Below, in pieces: positions 1 through 10,300 of a stretch of 64,000 nt of DNA. The position numbers were made by a program, and so were the translations under genes. The notes below the pieces were generated by a model. It was given only the letters and a program-made list of their open reading frames with translations. It did not search any database and had not been told where the DNA came from. The first letter of the stretch is position 1. Every line of letters begins with the position of its first letter. The stretch is taken from NCBI GenBank assembly GCA_000482145.1, contig AUXH01000010.1, positions 1 to 64,000 of the forward strand, in the 5' to 3' direction. This DNA is from Strigomonas culicis (Eukaryota > Euglenozoa > Kinetoplastea > Trypanosomatida > Trypanosomatidae).

Positions 1-480
1 CGTCCGGCGAATCATGTTCTGCGGCTGTCCGTTGCGAGACGCCATAGACCCTTGGGAATTCGTCCGGCGATACATATCCGGTGGATCGCCATTGCGAGAA
101 GACATGGAGCCCTGTGAATTCGTCCGGCGAATCATGTTCTGCGGCTGTCCGTTGCGAGACGCCATAGACCCTTGGGAATTCGTCCGGCGATACATATCCG
201 GTGAATCGTCATGGCGAGAAGACATGGAGCCCTGTGAATTCGTCCGGCGAATCATATTCTGCGGCTGTCCGTTGCGAGGAGCACCAGGTCCTTGAACCTT
301 CGGCCGACGGTTCATAGCCATTGGATCTCCGTTGTAAGACGAATTGGACCTCTGCGAATTTGTCCGGCGATACATACCCGGTGGATCGCCATTGCGAGAA
401 GACATGGAGCTCTGTGAATTCGTCCGGCAATTCAGATTCGATGTATTTCTGTTGCGTTGTGAAAAGGAGCGTTGTGAACT
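1..480 (-). repeat. 60-bp tandem repeats encoding alternating 20-residue tail units
   Basis: Eight consecutive 60-bp units begin at 1, 61, 121 and so on to 421. In protein terms type A carries NGQPQNMIRRT and type B carries NGDPPDMYRRT, both preceded by NSQGSM. Units at 1, 121 and 241 are type A. Units at 61, 181 and 361 are type B. The 301 and 421 units are degenerate. The 1-120 and 121-240 pairs are nearly identical, so the effective period is 120 bp. The array may continue beyond the left edge. Confidence 0.95.
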
Positions 481-2016
481 GGCGGTGCTATACATGGATC
501 CACTACGGCAGTTGAGTTGCCCTGCGGCGTACACGTCACTCATGCTGTCAGTGTCCGAAAACCTCTGGCCTTTCTTTTTTTTGCAGCAACACAAGGCGCA
601 GAGTAGGATCAGGAGCACGACAAGCAGAACACCAAGAGGCACCGCAATGATAATGATAAGAAACGTAGTGCTCAGCGCACTCTTTCCAGTCGAGTTTTGG
701 GCATTGTAATTCACATAGTAGGATATGGGGTCCATAACTGGCGTGCAGTAGGGCTCGTAGGTGCCAGCCTCACAGTTGCATTTGGCACGTTTCCAGGTGT
801 TGAACTGCTCCCACGAGGAACTGTTGGAGCCGGGGCGCGCGCAGAATACGGAAGCCGGAGACCCAACCGCATCCGTGTCACCAGTGATTCCAGAGATTTC
901 ACTGACCGTGCTGTAAGGATCCAAGAAATAGTTGGTGGTAATACTCAGCGACGTCAGGTCAGAGACGGAGGTCATAAGCGTGCCACCCAGAGTAACGTTG
1001 CCCATCCAGACAATGTTGCCACTCGAAGCTATACTCGGGAAACTCGTCGATGAAGTGCTGATCGAGACTGCGTTGATGTGCATGAACGAAAAATAGCCCG
1101 AACCTGCCATTTTGGGCATCACCGTGCCGGAAGTAAAGAAGGTGCCATCTGTTGTGATACCGTAGAAAAGCAGGTTTGACACCAACGAGAACTCGAAGGA
1201 AGCAGTCCCTATCCCTCCAATGAACGACTGACCTCCTGTCGACGTGCAGTTGGAAATGCGCACTACGCCAGATGAAGCCCCAGTGATAAACGAAGGTGCA
1301 TGCTCGCTGCGGAGAAACTCGCCCGTACACTTCACACACGTGGCGACGTCAATGGCAAACAGTCCTTGGTAGATATCCAAACAGTGCGTCGTAGTGGAGC
1401 ACTGCGGCAGCGCTTGGTGCAGTATGTGCGCGGCATACGTGGCGTACGTGTTGACCATGTAAAATCCACAGTACGATTGGAAGAGTTGTCTCGTTGTGCC
1501 ACCCATGCGGAGCACAGCACCGCCGCCGCCCCCACTGTTCCAAGTTGCGGTTGTCTCGTATATGTAGACAATCACATAGTTTTGGAGCACCAGATTTTGA
1601 CAGTTATACAATGGAGTCGTGCCCTGCATCGTGGCCGTGGTGTACGAGATCATCAGGTTCGAGTAGCGCGGGAAGTAGCCGTTCATGAGGATGGTAGCGT
1701 CCGTGACGGTCGTCTGGGACATGGTCAGATTGAACAGGGGTATGGTCGCAGCAGGGGAGCTTGAAAAGCCAGTGAAACCGATGCCACCCCCTGTGATGGA
1801 ACAGTCGGTGAAGAGATTGACTGATTTGGTGGAAGATGCAGTCATAGTGCTCACGTCATAAACCACATCATCGATTGCACTATTCGACATGGTTACATTC
1901 GCTTTGATGGGATTTACCGTTGCGGCGTCCGTGTAACTGACAGCCAACAACAAGGCCGCACACGCGAAGAGTGCATACATTGGCGTCAATGGTAACTGCA
2001 GGAACCTAGATTTCAT
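1..2016 (-). CDS. Type I surface membrane protein with repetitive cytoplasmic tail (3' end outside window)
   Basis: The frame opens at ATG 2016-2014 and stays open for 672 codons to the left edge, so the C-terminus is missing. Residues about 10-30 form a hydrophobic signal peptide. An ectodomain of about 410 residues follows, rich in Ser, Thr, Gly and Asn-X-Ser/Thr sites, with short alternating beta-like segments and scattered cysteines. One transmembrane helix lies at about 443-474. It ends in a cysteine cluster (CALCCC) and four lysines, which suggests palmitoylation at the membrane face. The tail beyond it is built from 20-residue repeats. The Gly/Asn/Cys-rich ectodomain loosely recalls beta-helix surface proteins such as T. 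cruzi DGF-1, but I recognise no defined domain. Cell-surface location is inferred from the topology. Confidence 0.75.
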   Translation of the reverse strand, partial: MKSRFLQLPLTPMYALFACAALLLAVSYTDAATVNPIKANVTMSNSAIDDVVYDVSTMTASSTKSVNLFTDCSITGGGIGFTGFSSSPAATIPLFNLTMSQTTVTDATILMNGYFPRYSNLMISYTTATMQGTTPLYNCQNLVLQNYVIVYIYETTATWNSGGGGGAVLRMGGTTRQLFQSYCGFYMVNTYATYAAHILHQALPQCSTTTHCLDIYQGLFAIDVATCVKCTGEFLRSEHAPSFITGASSGVVRISNCTSTGGQSFIGGIGTASFEFSLVSNLLFYGITTDGTFFTSGTVMPKMAGSGYFSFMHINAVSISTSSTSFPSIASSGNIVWMGNVTLGGTLMTSVSDLTSLSITTNYFLDPYSTVSEISGITGDTDAVGSPASVFCARPGSNSSSWEQFNTWKRAKCNCEAGTYEPYCTPVMDPISYYVNYNAQNSTGKSALSTTFLIIIIAVPLGVLLVVLLILLCALCCCKKKKGQRFSDTDSMSDVYAAGQLNCRSGSMYSTASSQRSFSQRNRNTSNLNCRTNSQSSMSSRNGDPPGMYRRTNSQRSNSSYNGDPMAMNRRPKVQGPGAPRNGQPQNMIRRTNSQGSMSSRHDDSPDMYRRTNSQGSMASRNGQPQNMIRRTNSQGSMSSRNGDPPDMYRRTNSQGSMASRNGQPQNMIRRT

Positions 2017-2327
2017 GATTGTAAAAACACTTTGTAGTTATTGATTTATTCTTTATACCAGCCAGTGGAGAAAAGACGAAACAAACAAAAAAAGAACAAT
2101 ATAAAAGGTGAAATCAATTCCGAAAACAAAAAAAAAGAACTAAACGTGTGTTACGCAGAGAAAGAAAAATGATCATGAAATGGAAACATGCACATGGTAA
2201 TAGGTTTCTTTATTCCCAACCCACGCACTTCTATTTGCTCATCGTTCTTCTACAGATAACATAATTTTTTTTGTTATAAATCCAAAAACAAAAGTAGTGC
2301 ACTCATAGCATTGGTATACACATAGAA

Positions 2328-2358
<31 letters not shown>

Positions 2359-3544
2359 TTGTGAGTGTATTTGCGTTAAGAAATATACATTTTCAAACAG
2401 AAAGGAGCAAACAAAACGAGAGCTTATTAACCGCATACTGTCGTGTTCTCTCACAGCTTCAACGGTGCATCGCATCCTTATCATGGTGTTCACACCCTAC
2501 GGGTGCTAATCCTACAGCCGTCCACCAGCGTGTCCACAGCTCGCTCCATCGGCATAGTGAGCACTCGCCGAAAGGGGCCATGCGGAGGACACTCGCCTCG
2601 GAGTCCTCCATCTCATGCATTTTCTGAACATGACTTCCTGCCTACTACGCATCTCTCCTCGCTCAGTCTTCGATGCATACCCACATACAACGGAGATGCA
2701 CAGCGGTTTTTTTTTTCAGGCATCGTTGTTCTTCCAACAACTGTATTCCTCGGTGTACCTCGGTGAAACGTGTAGGGGTAAGCCTCTTGATTGAGAGGCA
2801 ATCCTTGTACTGAGTTGGGAAAGACAACACAGAGAGCAAAAAGAAAAGGGGAGAAAGAAGAGGCAAAGGAGACGTAATAACTTGGCCGTTCGGAAAGTGC
2901 TTTTTTCTTGGTGGTGAACATGCGACCGCGCAGCATCCAAAAATACAGTAACTATGCCCAACAATGGGATTTTCGCTGCTAATGAAAAATAAGAGGAAAC
3001 ACATAAAAAAAAAAAAGTAAATACTCATTCACTCACTATGAAGATGTAGTGTTCCTTATAAAAAGGAAAAGAAAGGGCGATTTTTTTCTTTTTTCGATCG
3101 ATGACTGGCGATGCATCGGAGGAAAAAAAGGAAAAGAATGCTGATAACTAGAGTAATACTAATAAACGAAGGTAAAATAGAAGGTGTTGTCCTGAAATGG
3201 AAACGGTATATTTAAAAAAAAAGAATGTAGTTTTTTGTGTCACATTCGGCCTTGATAAAATGAAATTATGATCCATTTTTATAGGAATACAAAACAAAAG
3301 GAAAAAAAAACGTATAGTCAGAAAAAATAAACTAATCGACTAGTGATAATAATGAATTCAGATAACGCTACAAATGAAGCCCGCACAAGCCAGAAAAAAA
3401 AAGAAAAGAGAGAAACACTTATTACTGTTGTTGGGGTAATTGCGCAACTAAATCTATTGATAATCCACGTGTAAACGGGAAAGAACAAGAGGGATATAGT
3501 GAATCACTCGCAACGCATGCACTTGTTTCGTTGTTTCTTTTCTG
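2017..3544. other. Intergenic spacer, 1.5 kb
   Basis: AT-rich and without credible coding. It holds a GT dinucleotide run at about 2329-2354 and many short A-runs. The plus strand is purine-rich near 2065-2170, which would be a pyrimidine tract upstream of the surface-protein start on the coding strand. The remainder is presumably the 3' UTR of the calpain-like gene. Confidence 0.6.
2329..2354. repeat. GT dinucleotide microsatellite
   Basis: Uninterrupted GT/TG run of about 26 bp in a spacer. Confidence 0.95.
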
Positions 3545-6100
3545 TTACTCATTACCGTAAGGCTCGTTCTTACACTCCGGAATAGAGGTACCGCGCTCGT
3601 TCTTGGGCGTCCCGCCCGGGCAGCAGCTCTGAAGATCGCAGGAGATCAACTGGTCTTTATCCATACAGTCAAACACAAATGCGCCGTCAAAAACGGGGTG
3701 CTCGGCTGGAAACTGCACAAACGACACATCGTACGTCGATGACGAGGCTTTTTCGGGACAGGACACACCCAGCACGTACGGCGCGTCCTTACTCGCGAGC
3801 GACAGACTGGGTATCAGATAGTAAGGCGACTTCTTTTTGCAGAGCTTCTGCGATATGGTAACCTGCTCCGAGCAGATGTCCTCCACCTTTTCCGCATCCT
3901 CCTTGTCCAACAGAGTGTAGGGGATGTCACCGTTGTCCGAGCTTGCTGCCACCAAAAACTGCCTGGATCGCCGATTGGCCTTATTTCGCATGCTGTGCTC
4001 GCTCCCCCTGCTACTACTTTCTCGCTCAAATTTCGCTTCCTCTCCCGTCATTTCGCACTCCTCATCACTGCTTTCTCGCGATGAGTTATTTCGCTGTGTC
4101 GCGTTTTTTTTCGCGTGACCCAGAGGAACCTGTCTGCCACCGATCTGATAACATGCTTTGGCCTTATGCTTGCCATCATTGTATTCATAATCTTTCCGCG
4201 CCAGCAACAGTTTACTCTCTGTATCCATCTTCTCCCCCGTCCCACGTGTACTTTTAAAAGTCATCGTAAAGTAAAAAGGTATCTTCGTACTCTTCTTGAC
4301 GTCAATACGCAAGATCACGTTCGGCTTGTGATTCTTGAAAGCACCTTTCACGCGATAGTCCCACCATTTCGGCTTGAGCATGGAGACCGTGAAACTTGAT
4401 GGATCGAACCACTTTAGCACTGCTCTCCACGACATCCAAAAAGTGCCATCGTCGTCGCGTGTGTTCGGCTTGCAAAATAACTTCCTAGTCTTGTGTCTCT
4501 CCCACACGTCGCTGGTGTTGCCCCATCTCCCCTTCTACGTGCAGCTTCCGCCGTGCGGATTGCGGATCTTCACCAAACGTTTTTTCAACACAGGTAGCTT
4601 ATGAATCTCCAGAATACAGTAGGCATGCCCCAACACAAGACCGTTATCTTTGTACTCTGCCGCGGAGGGGGGTTTCCATTCAATGTTCGAGCCATCCGAG
4701 GCGTACTGCGAGGCCTCCGATTCCGAATCGTACTCTCCACCTGGATCTCCTTGAGAAACGCAAGACGATGTATCACTGGTCTCATCACCGCTTGTAAACT
4801 CATCGTTGCTGTCCTTAGTACCGGTTTCGTCAGTTTCCTCATAAACGTTGACATTTGTACAACTTGTTGACACAGCTGCATTGTCTCCACCTGTGTCTGG
4901 AGTGGCGATCGACACCACGTACTTCCGCTTGATCCATTTTTTTAGTTGCAAGAAGAAGGCTTTCGCGTCGTCATCGTACTTGCTCGATACAATGCATGTT
5001 TCCCTGTCCACATCAAAGTAAGGAAACCCGGTCAAGTCACGAATACCGTCTCCAGTACACCCGCCTACGAGGGCCGTGTAGCTGCCATAGGCTTTGGCGT
5101 AGGCTTTTTCAATCAGTGGGACCCATAGGCTGAAGGGATCAGAAGCGCTGCTGGCAAAGAGGATTTGAAGGTCCTTCGTTGGCAAGTAGTTGTCCACAAT
5201 GATATTCATCCACCACCCACCGATATTCAACCATACGCGATAGGCGCCGATGCTGCGCTCCCTCTCCACCTGAGAGGCACTTAAAGAGTGGTTGAACAAC
5301 TTCCGCGTTAGAGACGGGTACTGGGAAACAATAGTAAGTGCGCTGATGAACCAGCAGTTGCCAATGTAACCTTGCGCCACCCACTTGGGCTTAATGCGCC
5401 TCCCGTACAGCTGGACCTTCTTTTGCAACTGAGTAGGGACAATGTCCACCGACCGCATCCACTGCACACTATCCACATTAACTTCGTGCGGATCCTTCCC
5501 GGGCCGCTCAATGGACTCTTGACCAGGGAAAAATGTATAGTCCACGAACTGGATTTTTCTTTCAATACACAGTTTCAAGGTTGCTTCCAATGTTTGAGAG
5601 GCGCTTGACTTCAATGCGCGAGTAATGAAATCGTGGCTTTTTCGTAACTTTGAACGCGAGTTTGAAATCTTCTCCATTATTTTGTTGCTAGACAGTGCCG
5701 AGGCATCACAACGGATAGTAAAGCTGTCAATGCCCTTTTTTGTGTCATAACTTGCAAGTGGCACTGTCTCGAAGGGGTAAACCTGCACAGTGCACAGCGT
5801 TTCATTTTTGAGCAGTCCAGACTTTTGGGGTAACACCGAAGCTCTGGTCGACATATCTATTCTTATACGGCGAAATACCTTCGTTTTGGGTCCAAAGAAC
5901 ACAGTAATGTTAAACTCTTTGTCAGTAGTGTCGTTGTAGAAGTACCACCCATCTCCAAGACATACCTGGTAAAGGTTCTCACAGGTCGTCGGATGGACAT
6001 CACCGGAAATGGAGGGTCCAAAAAACTTGTACTTACCCTTGTAGGTAGGCTCCTTCTGCAGTTGGCCCTGGATCTTCACTGTCGAATGGAGGCACCCCAT
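3545..6100 (-). CDS. Calpain-like cysteine peptidase, reading frame interrupted by in-frame TAG
   Basis: This is a kinetoplastid calpain-like protein. It opens with MGC, a dual N-myristoylation and palmitoylation signal typical of this family, followed by a kinetoplastid N-terminal domain (about 1-110). The CysPc peptidase core has the full triad: Cys249 in GNCWFISAL, His492 in GHAYC and Asn514 in RNPHG. Many family members have lost these residues, so this one looks catalytically competent. Eight codons after the Asn the frame meets TAG (4537-4535). It then continues in the same frame for 329 codons to 3545, beginning KGRWGNTSDVW and FWMSW, the expected calpain sequence. The TAG sits where the family normally has Trp, consistent with one TGG-to-TAG change. 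It could be a pseudogene, a readthrough gene or a sequence error. Calcium-independent regulatory or cytoskeletal roles are known for relatives. Confidence 0.85.
4535..4537 (-). other. In-frame TAG inside the calpain core
   Basis: The plus strand reads cta at 4535-4537. Upstream frame ends ...HGGSCT and downstream resumes KGRWG without any frame change. The following base is A, so the strong CARYYA-type readthrough context is absent. Confidence 0.9.
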
Positions 6101-6800
6101 TTACTCAGATTGTTCGTTTGTTGTTCTTATTTGTCTTCCTTCGATAAATGTATCCCCTTGATCAAGGAGGTGGTAAAAAGGACTAAAACTACTAGGATAA
6201 ATCGAAACAGTAGAGAAGAAACAGGAAAGAATTTGGACGGAAAATATACACCGAGGTATTGAGGATGAAAGAAAGCATAAGTATCAACACACACGTTTGA
6301 GAGCCCATGCCATCTATCGGAGTTGCTGTTTTAAATTAAAAAAAAAGATGACCAAAACGCAAGTGTAAACAAGAAAAGTTGTGTATGCGTGAAACGCGAA
6401 AACAAAAGGTGAAAATGCCAACTTGGAGAAGGTAACAAGTCCTTCAATACACGCAATCAAAGAGAACGAAAAAAGGGATGCAAAGACTGATCCAGCAGAG
6501 ACACGTGCGTGCTAACAAACAAACATAACCCCCTTTTACGCCCAGCCGCTATCCTCTTTCCACATGTGTGGTGTCTACACAATGTAGATCATCGCGTACG
6601 TATGAGGCACAAGACTTCGGATCATACATACTGGTGTCTTATCATCCCTCGGGGCTATTGTATAGGATTATAATAAACGTGGAGTAGGGAGAGCGACACC
6701 CAGTCATGACAACCGTCGCTAGAGTCACCGTCGTGTGTCTAAGCGTCAAACCGAACACAGGAATTGTAGTGTCTGAAACGCAACTCCCGACCACACCATT

Positions 6801-6831
<31 letters not shown>

Positions 6832-7363
6832 TGGAGTCGAACATGTACGTAAGGGAACCATCCGATGCAGTGGGAAGCGCGCTCTCGTTTTATATATGCA
6901 ATCATCAATTACTTGGCTGGCTACTGCGAGGCTGTCGTCGGTGGGGATTGCCTCATCGTCGCGTGAGAACAGTGAAAGAACCACGCCGTCGGTAGAGCTA
7001 TATAGATTTAGTGTTAAAGGACAGTCAACAAAACAAAGAAGAAGAAGAGGGGAGGGTAGCGACGCATTAGTATGCATCACAAGAATGACTGCAAACGCAC
7101 GTAACAATACAAAAAAAGACTATGCGTGTCATGACAATATGCTTTCGAGCTGCTTATCTGTATCCTCTTTCCTTTTTTTTTTATATTAGGTACAAGAAAT
7201 TAACGACAGAGAACGAGGCAAAGTAGCATCAGTTAAGTGTCGCGTGGGTATATTCGCTTTTATTCCTTTCTTCTATACATTTCGCTACTTCACGATTATT
7301 TAAAAGTGTGTTTTTCTTCTCTATTATTATTTCATATCTGCTTCTTTGTGTCCATATTGGTGT
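6101..7363. other. Intergenic spacer, 1.26 kb
   Basis: No credible gene. A TC run lies at 6801-6823 on the plus strand (GA on the coding strand, so not a splice tract for this cluster). A purine-rich plus-strand stretch near 6180-6240 could be the pyrimidine tract for the calpain-like mRNA. The right part is AT-rich and probably the TOG gene's 3' UTR. Confidence 0.55.
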
Positions 7364-10300
7364 CTATTCGGGCTTGTAATGCACAATCTTATCTGGTAGA
7401 GTAAAGTTACGAGGCTTGCACGTGTCCTCACTAACCTTCGCTTCTAGTTTACGCTTCACATACTGCTGAAAGGCACTAGAGCATCTCAAAAACTGATAGT
7501 TGAAGTCCTCCTCGTACTTCTCCTTCGAGTGGCTCTTGAGGTATTCATACAGCTCCTCCATGCCTTGCGACGACGTCACGTGGTTACGCAACCGACCGAA
7601 GAGGTCGCTCATGACGTTCTTTCGGTGCGTCGCGCTGCCGCTGAGATCGGAGCCAGCGCCCGCACCGGCCCCGGTCGCGGCAGCAGCACTGGTGGCAGGA
7701 TCTACGTGCGTGCTTGGCACCACGACGCGCTGCGGCGTGCCGCCCGAAGCCCCGCCCCCGGGGCCCACCGGCACGGGAGACTGCGACGCCCGCTGCTCCT
7801 GCCGACTCGCCTCGGCGGCCTGTGCCTCGTTGACGCTCTTTGACTGCCTGGACTTCTCATGCAAATCGATGCACGCGCGGATAAAGTGGGTCACAAGGTT
7901 CTGCGAGCCGACGAGCCGCTCTGCCGTGGTCAAGAGCTCTTGGCCTTGGTGCCTCGCGACGTTCTGCAGGATGGTCTTGACCGTTCGAATCGGAAGATCA
8001 TCCAGACCGCGGAACGCACTCGGGGGGTGCTGCAGCAGGTATTCGTGGCAGCTAAGGATGACATTGTCGTTCGAAATCAGCTCAAGGTCGAGGCGCATGA
8101 TACACTTCACGGTTACTTGGATGTACTTGAGGTCGCTCTTGCGCCCCGATTGAAGATACGTGGTGGAGTAGCTCGTGAGACGCAGCAGGAGTGCCGCAAA
8201 GACATCGTTGGCCGCGCACCCCTCTAACATCTTGAGGATCATGCTGTTCAGCGACCGGATCACGGTATCACTCAGGGAGAACTGTTCGGCAAGCAAGCAA
8301 TCAAACATCGTACCGATGAGCCTAAAGATGAGATTCGTGTGGCACCGCTGTGCGCTACGCTTTTCGACATACATGGCGCTGAGGCAGCTGATGATGCTCA
8401 ACACCAGGCGCTCGTCGAGCTGGCGCGTGTTTTCGTTGAGTCGCTCCACCATGACCTGCATCATCTCCGGCGTCCCGCAGTCCGCGCCAGACTTTATGTG
8501 CTTCAGAAAGTCGGCACACATGTCATGCGCCACGTCCGCGCTCGCCGAGCGCAGGCCCACCATGATGTCCTGGATCGAGTACATTTCCTCGTCCACGTCC
8601 TCCGCGGCACTCACGACGACCGGCGGCCGCGCCGGCGCGTGGGCGCGCGCGACATTGCCGTTCGCGCGCTCCGTGGGCGGCGCCGGCGCGGCCGTGCCGG
8701 CGGCGCCGCGCCGCTTGGGCGACATCGCCGGCGCGCCGCCCGCGTGGCGCTCGACGCGCGCGCCGTCGTCCGCGAGGCCGTGGGCGGCGCTCTGCCGCCG
8801 GGGCGTGTGGGAGCCGGTGCCGCCGGCAGCGACGCGGCGCGGCGTCGGCGGCGCCGGCGGGGCGCTGCCCTGCGGCTGCGGCGACGTCAGCGCGCTGCCG
8901 CGACGCGGGGTCAGGCAGCCGCTGTGCGTGCTCTCCTCGTTCGCGAGCTGCGGCGCCGTACGCGTCGTGCTGGGGCGCCCGTCGGACGGGACAGGGGCGT
9001 TCGCGAGCTGTCGCTCCAGCGCGGGCAGCACGGACTGCCGGTCGGCCGGCTTCAGCTGCTGTATGGCCAGTTGGAAGGGTTCCTCGCCGAGCTGCGGCAG
9101 CATGTAGCCGATCAGCCGCTCGGCGGCCACGCGCACATCCTGGATCCGATCCATGACCGACTTGACCACCATGGGCACGAGCGAGCGCAGACCGGCGCGC
9201 GGAAGCGCGGCCTCCGCCGGCAGCACCTCGAAGCCGAAGCAGATGGCCTCCAGTGTGTTCTGTCGACAGAGGTAGGAGTCCGAGCTCAGGGGGCGCTGCA
9301 GAAGCGGGAGCACGCTCTCCAGTCCCAGCACCTCCACGCTGACGAAAACGAGGTTGCGCGCCTCGTCGCGCAGATTGGCCTTCTGGTCGCCCAGATAGGT
9401 GAACACGCCCGGCAGCAGCCGGCGCAGCGACGGCGCTCCCTCCTCGACACCGCCCACACGGATGACCTGCGACATTTGGCGAAGCACATCCACAACCACA
9501 TTTTTGTTCGCGTCCTCCAGCCGACAGCCGAGGGCCTTCAGCAGCGGGCCCACCGCCGCGGGCGGCAGCGCGCCGCCGCACGAGTCGATGTACTCCGCCA
9601 CCTGATGGACGCCCTGCAGACGGTCGCGCCAATCGTCACCCTTCTCAATACGACGCAGAATACGCTTGAGTGCCACCGACTGCTCGAAGCTGAAGGAACC
9701 TGTCGACAGCGCACTCGCGCGCGGCGAGGCAGTGCCGGCGCTGCTGGAGCGGCGCCTCACGCTGAGGATGGGCGTCGTCTCGCTGAGAGAGGGAGCGCCG
9801 CGGACGGCCTCCGGCGAGAGCTCCTCGTTGGGGCGGCTGCGCTTCTGCGGCGGCGTGGAGGCGCGCACGGCGGACGTGCGGTTGGCCGCGCCGCCGCTGC
9901 TTTGCGCGGAGGGCGCGGGGCGCGCGGGGCCCTTGGGGGCGCCCGACAGCGGGTCGGAGGCGCCCACCTTCTGCACCTCACTCTCGTACTGGCCGCGCAC
10001 CGCCGGAGGGAGCGTGGCGACAAAAGCGTCCACCGCGGCCGCACCCAGCGCACTGCGCAAGGCGACAATAAGTCGCATCGATGAATTCCGCAAAGGAATG
10101 CTGTTCAACTCGAAGCACGTGTTCTTGAGGTAGGACATAATGGCCTTCCCGTCAATCGTACCGGCGTGATCGGCCTCCGTCGTCGACATTTGAACAAGCT
10201 CTAAAAGAATATCGTTGCCCTCCTGCAGGAGCTTGGGCGTGTGTATGTGGTTCAGCACGCGCACCATGTGGGGCACCGCAAAGCGGCAGCTGAGCGCCCT

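Noticed and set aside
1..480. CRISPR-like array from the 60-bp units
   Set aside because: The units are contiguous, in frame, and lie within a eukaryotic membrane-protein gene, with no spacers between them.
2239..2936. Several short frames in the 2-3 kb spacer
   Set aside because: Low-complexity translations across AT-rich, microsatellite-bearing DNA with overlapping frames on both strands and no motif. No support for a gene.
4535..4537. Nuclear stop-codon reassignment as in Blastocrithidia
   Set aside because: Other genes in the window terminate normally and contain no shared internal stop. A single Trp-to-TAG site does not support a code change.
8339..10084. Long plus-strand open frame opposite the TOG gene
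   Set aside because: Its composition (Arg, His, Ala-rich, no motifs) and exact overlap with a clear TOG protein mark it as an antisense shadow caused by GC-rich codons.
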